From contig NW_024756463.1 in assembly GCF_018991925.1 (NCBI RefSeq), forward strand, positions 83,501 to 147,500: 64,000 nucleotides of DNA. Direction: 5' to 3'. Each line of letters begins with the position of its first letter. The first letter of the stretch is position 1. A program made the position numbers and the translations under genes. Under the pieces are notes generated by a model. That model had not been told where the DNA came from. It saw only the letters and a list, made by a program, of their open reading frames with translations, and did no database searches. The stretch is from Homarus americanus (Eukaryota; Arthropoda; Malacostraca; Decapoda; Nephropidae). Shown in pieces: positions 58,181 through 64,000 of the stretch.

Positions 58181-58811
58181 ATCAAGTGTTCAGCAAAAAA
58201 TGTACCTCTTGAGTATTTTTTTTACTAATGTGGGTGGAAAAGCTGTGTACAGTAAGCGGATAAGCTTATTGGCCAATCAGGTGGATGGTTTGTTCCTTGT
58301 AACAGTAATTTGCTATGGCTTTTATTGTCCAGTTGTAGAACAGGACTCCAACCCGGGGCACAGTTGTGATCGATATGCAGAAGTACAAAGGAGTGAAAAA
58401 GAGATAAATTACCGTAAACTTCTATTTCAGTGAGAAGTGAAGAGAAGAAGGATCTTCTCATTAAAATTACTTCTAAGGTAAAGGATTAACCACCCATGAC
58501 CTAATTATTGACTAAGTCTCTTATACTGACCTAACAGTTAAAATGGGTCATCTCAGATAAAGATTGAAGTCAACCATGATCAGGTATTTGGATTATGGTG
58601 TCTCACATTACCCTAAGCTATGGTTTGTGCCAGATGGAATCACTTGGTGGGCAGAGAGTATTTTACCCACACCTGCTAGAGACCAACTTGCCATTAAGTC
58701 AGATTTAACCCTTCACTACACGTATGTAGTGTCTTTGTTCCTGTTTTGGCTTCCTCCCAGCCTGATAACCACTCCGGAGAGGTTATAGTTGTGCAACTCC
58801 TGTGCAGTAAT
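58181..58811. other. Spacer; possible 5' remnant of the hAT pseudogene
   Basis: No gene is recognised. The minus strand may contain further decayed hAT sequence but no block could be identified with confidence. Confidence 0.35.
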
Positions 58812-58943
58812 TAGGGTTGGGCCAATAAGTGATTTGGCTGATCACTGATTAATCGGCAGTCAAGAATCGACCGATTATATTTATTAAGAAATTTAAATCT
58901 GATTAATCTTCATGAAATTATTGGTATCACAAAGTTAAAGACA

Positions 58944-59337
58944 TCACCTAAATGTTATTTTTTTACTTTGTTTTGCTGCCCACCTGCCATCTCCTATAGA
59001 GAGAGCAAATGGTTTTAGTGATTTCCCACCCTTATAAAGTCTAGTTTTGCTTAGTTGTAACTTGTAACATCTCGTTCTGTACATCCTGGTTGTAATTTGG
59101 TAGAAATTCCCATTTCTCTTGTTCTTTGTGGTCATTCTAGATGCTAATAGAAATGGTAGTGTGAATAAAATATACCTGACCTCTCAAGTCCTATCCTAAC
59201 TTCTCAGTAACAGTCTGTTTGGGACCTCAGTGTTTAAATATAGCTGTAGTTTGTATTTATTTTAAATACATGTACAGTATCACTTTTTATTTGTAATTCT
59301 AACAAATAAGTACTGTATGACTTGGTTGTATTTGTTT
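58944..59337. other. Interior of the composite element, unassigned
   Basis: AT-rich, with no coding block recognised. Confidence 0.4.
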
Positions 59338-59494
59338 TTAACCCTTAAGCCCCGGGTTAGAGTGCTGCTGGCAGTACTCCCCACGCGGGGTTAAATCGAG
59401 AAAAAAATCAACATTTCCAAAAATAATTTTAAAAAAATAAATGGCGGGAAAATAGGCGGATGTTCTGGAACGTCACCCGGGGCCTAAGGGTTAA
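59338..59494. mobile_element. 149-bp piggyBac-type MITE
   Basis: The element 59342-59490 begins CCCTTAAGCCCCGGGT and ends ACCCGGGGCCTAAGGG (15 of 16 bases inverted-complementary). It is flanked on both sides by TTAA (59338-59341 and 59491-59494). TTAA target sites and CCCTT-type termini are the signature of piggyBac-family elements. No coding capacity. Confidence 0.85.
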
Positions 59495-59802
59495 GTAGCA
59501 CAAAAACATATCCTGAGCTTGCCTGAACATACACTTGCAAGAAAACATGACACACCAACACCGTATGATCGTCAGTCTTAGCCTGAAATCTGAATTTTTT
59601 TGGCCTGTGTACAGCTGCAGCAATATTTATGTTGAATATAGTACGCCCGGATAATTCGCGGATTTTTATTTCGCGGTCCTGTTATTTGCGGATGTACCCA
59701 AGAATGTCTGTGGGTAGCTATAAAGTTGCCGGCATTTTCGCGGCCAGGACAGGGAGCCATTCGTTCTAGACAGTAATTTCTTTTACCTGTATTGTATATA
59801 CA

Positions 59803-59890
59803 GTAATAATAATAATAATTAACGGTTTATTGAAAAAGTTCTGCAGCCCAACGGCTGAAAATATACATTGGACATAAATGACTTATTACA
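59803..59890 (-). pseudogene. 3'-tail-only LINE insertion, minus strand
   Basis: The complement reads CAGCCGTTGGGCTGCAGAAC, TTTTTCAATAAACCGTTAAT, then (ATT)n. This is the same 3' UTR end as the three LINE copies at 43.2-45.4 kb. AATAAA lies at 59826-59831 on the complement. About 90 bp remain, an extremely 5'-truncated insertion. Confidence 0.82.
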
Positions 59891-59995
59891 TACATTGATT
59901 GTTTAACAAAGGCCTTCATTAGAGAAAGGTAAAGGAACATACAGTGAACATTCAGATTAATGTAGGTGTTCAACAGCAAACACGTTGTGTAATAA

Positions 59996-60196
59996 CTGCC
60001 TCCCAGATGGTGTTAGGAGGGACTTCATGTGGTGTAGTCGTTCCCTCACAGATGGTGTTATGAGGGACCTGACGTGGTGTAGTAGTTCCCTCACAGATGG
60101 TGTTATGAGGGACCTCACGTGGTGTAGTAATTCCCTCACAGATGGTGTTATGAGGGACCTCACGTGGTGTAGTAATTCCCTCACAGATGGTGTTAT
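59996..60196 (+). repeat. 45-bp minisatellite, about 4.5 copies
   Basis: Units contain TCCCTCACAGATGGTGTTAT, GAGGGACCTCACGTGGTGTA and GTAAT. Each unit contains the inverted pair TCCCTCA/TGAGGGA and so can form a hairpin. The unit is a multiple of three, which gives periodic open frames on both strands. Confidence 0.93.
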
Positions 60197-60627
60197 ATGA
60201 GTAAGGTGTGGTCCCAGACCTTCCTATCGTAGACAGATTAACATATCGCTGGTTGCTGTTGGGTCTCACGGGCAGTTATCACTGGGTACCTGGGGCCTCA
60301 CTGTGTGAAAGTTTACTTGGGTATGACTCGGCTGTTATTGTTGAGTCGTTCTCACTGACTTAGGCACTGTTCACCGCTGTTCACCTCTGTTCAACACTGG
60401 TTCCATTGCTTTCCTAAATGAAATTGTAACTTCTGGCAAGAACTTGTTGATATTCTGGTGGGGAGGAGGGTTCAGGGGAGGGAGTTGGTATGAGCATACT
60501 TAACAGTTGACCTGGCTGCTCCCAGAGGAGCGCCAGGTACGTCTTGACCCTTCGGTGGTCAAGGATGTGTGTGTGTGTGTGCGCTATGTAAGGCAAGGTA
60601 TATACAGGTAGGTAAGTGCTGTGTGTA
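60197..60627. other. Interior of the composite element, unassigned
   Basis: Moderately GC-rich, with no gene recognised. A GT run occurs at 60566-60580. Confidence 0.4.
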
Positions 60628-61072
60628 AACACATACAAATAAATAATAATGGGAAAATCCTCTCACAAATAATCAGAAACAAAATTTGAGGCATTGCATG
60701 GAGAAACTACCACAAGCTTTATTCTCATTGTTTGCCAGGAAATGCAATCAAAGTTTGCAACATTCAGAAATTGATAACACTGAAAGTATTCTAGCTAGAA
60801 TGCTGATCCATCACCTCATGAAAATACGGTGTTTGAAGAACTGTTTGCAGGCATAAACATGATTGTGGCCTGGGTGGCCCTTGTGCTAATTTCTCCACGC
60901 AATGCCTCAAATGTAGTATTAAAAATGTTGATTCTACCCTCAAGTCTACTCTGTGCTTTGTTATTAATAAAGCACGGAGTAGACTTGAGGGTAGATTCAA
61001 CATTTTTAATACTACATTTGTTTCTGATTATTTGTGAGAGGATTTTCCCATTATTATTTATTTGTATGTGTT
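60628..61072. repeat. Nested foldback: outer inverted repeat with a 113-bp hairpin inserted in one arm
   Basis: The outer left arm 60628-60706 has two parts. The first (60628-60682) is the exact complement of 61021-61072. The second (60685-60706, TTTGAGGCATTGCATGGAGAAA) pairs with 60890-60911 with one mismatch. Between those two right-arm parts sits a hairpin with 52-base arms (60908-60959 and 60969-61020, two mismatches) and a 9-base loop. The layout is A-B-centre-B'-[D-D']-A'. The centre (60710-60889) is unique. Confidence 0.9.
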
Positions 61073-61108
61073 CTGTGTGTGTGTGTCTACACACACACAC
61101 ACACACAT
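61073..61108. repeat. (GT)n/(AC)n microsatellites
   Basis: A GT run meets an AC run, forming a self-complementary dinucleotide tract. Confidence 0.88.
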
Positions 61109-61705
61109 ACTGTATATATATACAATACAGGTAAAAGATATAATTGTCCTAAGGGCAAACACATAAAGAGAATATACATTTCTTTGTACACAAGTAAAAA
61201 TGTACCCCCTCCCAGTTAGCAAATGTTATTTGCGGATTTGGCAATTTGCGGCCATTTTGAGAACCTAGCCCCTGCGAATTTGAAGGGCTCACTGTACTAT
61301 AACATAAATTTAAAGTTGAACTTTACTTTACCTTGGTTGATTAATCATGATTGGTTCTTCATTTGATGTCAATGGGGTAACAAAATATTTAAATATTTCA
61401 TTGTTTTCTGTCTGTCTATATTTTTAATATGAGAAATGGAGTAAAAATAGGAGCACATGTAACTCATATAAATAATGTAACTAATATACATTTATATAGG
61501 AACTTGCTAGAAATAAAAGCTTTAGAGAGACATCAGAGTTTTGGTGAGATCACCATACTGACATAACTACCTTATACCGGTAAATATGAAATTACAGAGA
61601 TAAACTTAACTAATCGGCCTTATTAATTAGTCAAAAGGCCGATTACCGATTAATCAGCAAATTGGCCAATTACCGATTACCTACCGATTAATCAGTCCAA
61701 CCCTA

Positions 61706-61983
61706 ACGGTAATGTCACTTAAGGGCAACCTTTACATCTAATTTCCCTCTGCTGAGGCCATTGGTGTGATCAGGAGTGGTGCGTGGTCATAATATCAGCT
61801 CCCAGTTGCCTTGGGAGATAAGGTGTGGTGGACCAACTCCACATTCCAGGCATTAGTAATAAGAGCCATCTAGCTCTGGGCTTAACTAGAAAATAGGATT
61901 TCAAGGTCAATCTCTTATTTTTTACAACTTTAATACTTCTTTTTATATCTTGAATTTGATTACTAATGGTTTTCTCCTTCCAG
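61706..61983. other. Intron immediately upstream of the first ARPC5 coding exon
   Basis: AT-rich. The 3' end is a pyrimidine tract, TTTTCTCCTTCCAG, with AG at 61982-61983. The branch-point region is not uniquely identifiable. The upstream boundary of this intron and the 5' non-coding exon of ARPC5 are not identified in the window. Confidence 0.6.
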
Positions 61984-62135
61984 AAAAGCCATGGCGAAGA
62001 ACACGTTAAGCTCTGAGTTCCGTAACATTGATGTGGACCAGTACAATGAAGATAATTTCAAAGATGATGATGTAGAGCCACAGAGTCCTCCCATTGGTGT
62101 AGATGAAGCCACCATTATTTCATACATGAATTCTG
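61984..62135 (+). CDS. ARPC5: ARPC5 first coding exon
   Basis: The exon starts after AG at 61982-61983 with seven untranslated bases, then ATG at 61991 (context AAAGCCATGG, a good Kozak match). It encodes residues 1-48 plus the first base of codon 49. The donor is TCTG|GTGGGT at 62136. The alternative donor four bases downstream (GTAATT at 62140) would place a stop codon at the junction, so 62136 is chosen. The following intron is 107 bp, phase 1. Confidence 0.93.
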
Positions 62136-64000
62136 GTGGGTAATTCTCTATGTAGTTGACTCAATTTTTTTTTTTAAATAGACTAGGGGAGGTACAAAAA
62201 TTAAAAATTAATATGAAACTTATCAAGTGTTGTATTTCCCAGGTAACCATGCTGATGCTCTCAAGCTTTTACTGGCAAATGCTCCTGTTGCATCTAAGGG
62301 AAAGAATGAACAAGCAAAGGACATGGCACTAAATTTAGTCTTGAAGGTAAGTTATTTCTTTTTTGAAAAGTGAACTGTAGGCTAGCAAAGAGGATTAAAG
62401 ACTTGTTTTCACCATTCAAATGTTTACTAAGTTTTATACACTTGTGACTGTCATACAAAAACACCGATTTCTGCCACTTTTATGAATTTTGTAGGGTATG
62501 TTTATTTACATTTTATGACTAACAAGTTGTCTTGAAAAGTCAGAGAAAACCCACTACTAAATGCCTTCTCTGTACCTATCAGACAGGGCATGTACGGTAG
62601 TTTAATGACAGTCACATATCGAAGCTACTAATTAACCATCCAATGTTTTATTAAAAACAGCTCTTCTCATCCATTTGGCTCAGAGTCATTAGATTCTGTT
62701 TGAATAGGTGACTTAACTCTCATTCAGGTAAAATGTTCATGTCCATTGACTGGAATTTATTAGCGTTTGTGCCCTGAACCCTTCCTCAGTAATAAGATTG
62801 TGATGTTATTTTTTTCATTTAGTTCCAAGTCATTCTGATGATGCACCCATACACCTTCACGATCTTGGACTAATCAGGGCAGATCCTGGACCTGTGTGTA
62901 CAGTAAGTCCTCGTATAACGTTGGCCCACTTATTGTTGTTTCAGTACTACGTCGCTAATCTTAAGATACCAAAAATTTGTTTAACGTCCCGATGACTTAG
63001 TACAACGTTGTTTTTGCGTCGTCACGGACTACTTTTTACGTCGCATCACCCTCTCTCGTCTGGCCGCGCAACGCTCTCTCGGCTTGGTGTAGAGTCTCAG
63101 TGACTCACCACCCTCTTCTGCCCTCCTCCGCTCCCACCCTCCTCCACTCCCACCTCCTCCTCCGCTCCCACCATCTCCTCCGCTCCCACCATACTCCTCC
63201 CCTCCCGCCATCCGCCTCCTCTGCTTTACTACCCACCACACACTCGCTCTACCACCTCCGCCCATCGGTGAGTACCAATACAAACTTAGTAGTTGTATAT
63301 GTATGCATTATTTTCTATAGAAATTACAATGATTTTCTGTATATGTAATGTATTTCATGGGGCAAAGGGAGGCTCAGGAACGTAACTCCCGTATTTTATC
63401 TATTTCTTATGGGGAAAATTGATCCACTTAATGTCGTTTCGTATAGCATCGCGTTTTTAGGAGTGTAACCCCGGCGTTAAGCGAGGACTTACTGTACCTC
63501 ATGGCTGGCACATGTGACTTATTGTTATGGTTTTACTTGTTCGATCTTATCTAGTATTTTTTTTTCAAACACTATACAGTTTTTATAGTCCAGATTAAAC
63601 AAGGCAGAGAACATGTTTATTTCAGTTGGCATTCATCATTAGATAACTGTACTGTATTTGGAAAACTTTTTTCTTGTAATTTTATTGAATGGGAAAGTAT
63701 TTAAAACAAGTTTGAATATACAGTATACATTTTTAATATATGGAGGCTTATAAGAACAAGATCATCTTATGACAATCTTGTAAGTGATGTGTATCAATTC
63801 TATAATGGAGTAAAGTACTTGGTCCTCAACCAGAGTTTTCAAATCAAAGTATCTGGAAGACGAACTTTGTAATTCATATCATATAGCTGTGGGAAGTGCA
63901 CAATTTTTTTCACTACTAATACTTGATAGATTTTTTTTTCAGGTGCTGCTGTCAGTCAACAAATCCCAAATGGATCAAATCATCACATCCCTAGACAAGA
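61991..64000 (+). CDS. ARPC5: ARPC5, Arp2/3 complex subunit 5 (p16), 5' part, three coding exons, runs off window
   Basis: ARPC5 is the smallest subunit of the seven-protein Arp2/3 complex, which nucleates branched actin filaments in the cytoplasm; it helps tether ARPC1 and Arp2 to the complex. Joining exons 61991-62135, 62243-62346 and 63943-64000 gives 102 codons plus one base of a protein usually about 150 residues long. The N-terminus MAKNTLSSEFRNIDVDQYNE and the following acidic stretch (DNFKDDD) match the conserved start of the family. HADALKLLLANAPV is the first helical segment, and KDMALNLVLKVLLSVNKSQM, then IITSLDK, the next conserved helices. All splice sites are GT-AG and frame-consistent. 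No stop or frameshift. The remaining exons lie beyond 64000. Confidence 0.96.
62243..62346 (+). CDS. ARPC5: ARPC5 second coding exon
   Basis: Acceptor TTTCCCAG at 62235-62242. Encodes residues 49-83 (GNHADALKLL to NLVLK). The donor AAG|GTAAGT is an exact consensus. The following intron is 1,596 bp, phase 0. Confidence 0.95.
62899..63496. mobile_element. 594-bp pogo/Tigger-like MITE in ARPC5 intron 2
   Basis: The element 62901-63494 begins CAGTAAGTCCTCGTATAACG and ends CGTTAAGCGAGGACTTACTG. The terminal 13 bases are perfectly inverted-complementary and similarity continues for about 24. TA lies on both sides (62899-62900 and 63495-63496), the Tc1/mariner target. CAGT termini are typical of the pogo/Tigger group. 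No transposase. The interior contains a CTCC-rich tract (63108-63235). Confidence 0.87.
63110..63235. repeat. CCTCC-rich pyrimidine tract inside the MITE
   Basis: CTCCGCTCCCACC-like units occur about eight times. The glycine-rich frame on the complement is an artefact. Confidence 0.8.
63943..64000 (+). CDS. ARPC5: ARPC5 third coding exon, cut by window end
   Basis: A long pyrimidine tract (TTTTTTTTTCAG) ends at 63942. Encodes residues 84-102 (VLLSVNKSQMDQIITSLDK) and continues past the window. Confidence 0.94.
   Translation, partial: MLLSVNKSQMDQIITSLDK

Larger units (their letters stand above)
59639..61294. mobile_element. Pogo/Tigger-like element ends (candidate)
   Basis: The left end AGTACGCCCGGATAATTCGC and the right end GCGAATTTGAAGGGCTCACTG are diverged inverted repeats (shared AGT--GCCC and AATTCGC). 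TA lies directly outside each end (59637-59638 and 61295-61296). Subterminal ATTTGCGG words occur on both sides. TA duplication and CAGT termini suggest Tc1/mariner-pogo. Similarity of the ends is only moderate. Confidence 0.4.
58812..61705. mobile_element. 2.9-kb TIR-bounded hAT-like element, composite
   Basis: The left end TAGGGTTGGGCCAATAAGTG and the right end GATTAATCAGTCCAACCCTA carry inverted TAGGGTTGG termini and subterminal GATTAATCGG words on both sides. The flanks GCAGTAAT (58804-58811) and ACGGTAAT (61706-61713) match at 6 of 8 positions, consistent with an old 8-bp hAT duplication. No transposase is readable inside. The interior holds a piggyBac-type MITE, a LINE tail, a 45-bp minisatellite, a nested foldback and pogo-like ends. 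The outer element is therefore the oldest layer. Confidence 0.65.

Noticed and set aside
59996..60196. CRISPR-like regular array
   Set aside because: Units are contiguous with no unique spacers, and the genome is eukaryotic; it is a minisatellite.
63029..63283. Glycine-rich minus-strand open frame in ARPC5 intron 2
   Set aside because: Complement of the CCTCC-rich tract inside a MITE.

Overview
The window is eukaryotic nuclear DNA, most likely from an arthropod and plausibly a decapod crustacean. The evidence is spliceosomal introns, many TTAGG/CCTAA tracts (the arthropod telomere motif) inside the sequence, very dense microsatellites (TA, AC/GT, ATT, GGA), large minisatellites, and many decayed non-LTR retrotransposons and DNA transposons. 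No bacterial operon, CRISPR array, viral genome or toxin gene is visible.

Two cellular genes are well supported. One is the 5' coding part of ARPC5, the p16 subunit of the Arp2/3 actin-nucleating complex. It lies on the + strand at the right edge (coding exons 61991-62135, 62243-62346 and 63943-64000) and runs off the window. The other is a tRNA-Lys(TTT) gene at 33563-33635. Two GC/CpG-richer stretches (about 980-1640 and 46740-46900) and one open segment ending at a strong splice donor (13980-14178) are weak candidates for first exons of unidentified genes.

Layout: 0-5 kb is AT-rich with an L2/CR1-like LINE remnant and a complete short hAT element that keeps its 8-bp target duplication. 5.3-8.9 kb is a 3.5-kb block of purine/pyrimidine tracts and at least five adjacent minisatellites. 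9-13.5 kb is mostly featureless. 13.6-18.5 kb holds a (TA)n tract, a 2.6-kb 20-bp minisatellite and a 27-bp minisatellite built from the telomere motif. 18.5-25 kb is sparse, with a tRNA-derived SINE-like sequence. 25-30 kb is microsatellites and minisatellites, with a hammerhead-ribozyme-like motif between (TA)n tracts. 30-33 kb has a LINE RNase H fragment and an inverted-repeat locus. 33.5-41 kb has the tRNA, a decayed minus-strand LINE with a 139-bp MITE inside it, a LINE zinc-finger tail, and a diverged unnamed repeat family. 43-45.4 kb has three head-to-tail 5'-truncated copies of one LINE family. 45.7-50 kb is low complexity plus an LTR-like segment. 52-54.8 kb holds four LINE pieces in alternating orientations. 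53.8 and 57.1 kb carry 5S-rRNA-derived fragments. 57.1-58.2 kb is a decayed hAT transposase. 58.8-61.7 kb is a TIR-bounded element containing several younger insertions and a nested palindrome. ARPC5 follows.

No new multi-gene system is visible. The most unusual structures are the nested foldback at 60.6-61.1 kb, the 20-bp minisatellite whose three minus frames read the same 20-residue period, the inverted-repeat locus at 31.6-32.2 kb, the two hammerhead-like motifs, and the unnamed repeat family at 23.8/34.6/35.3/40.2-40.6 kb.
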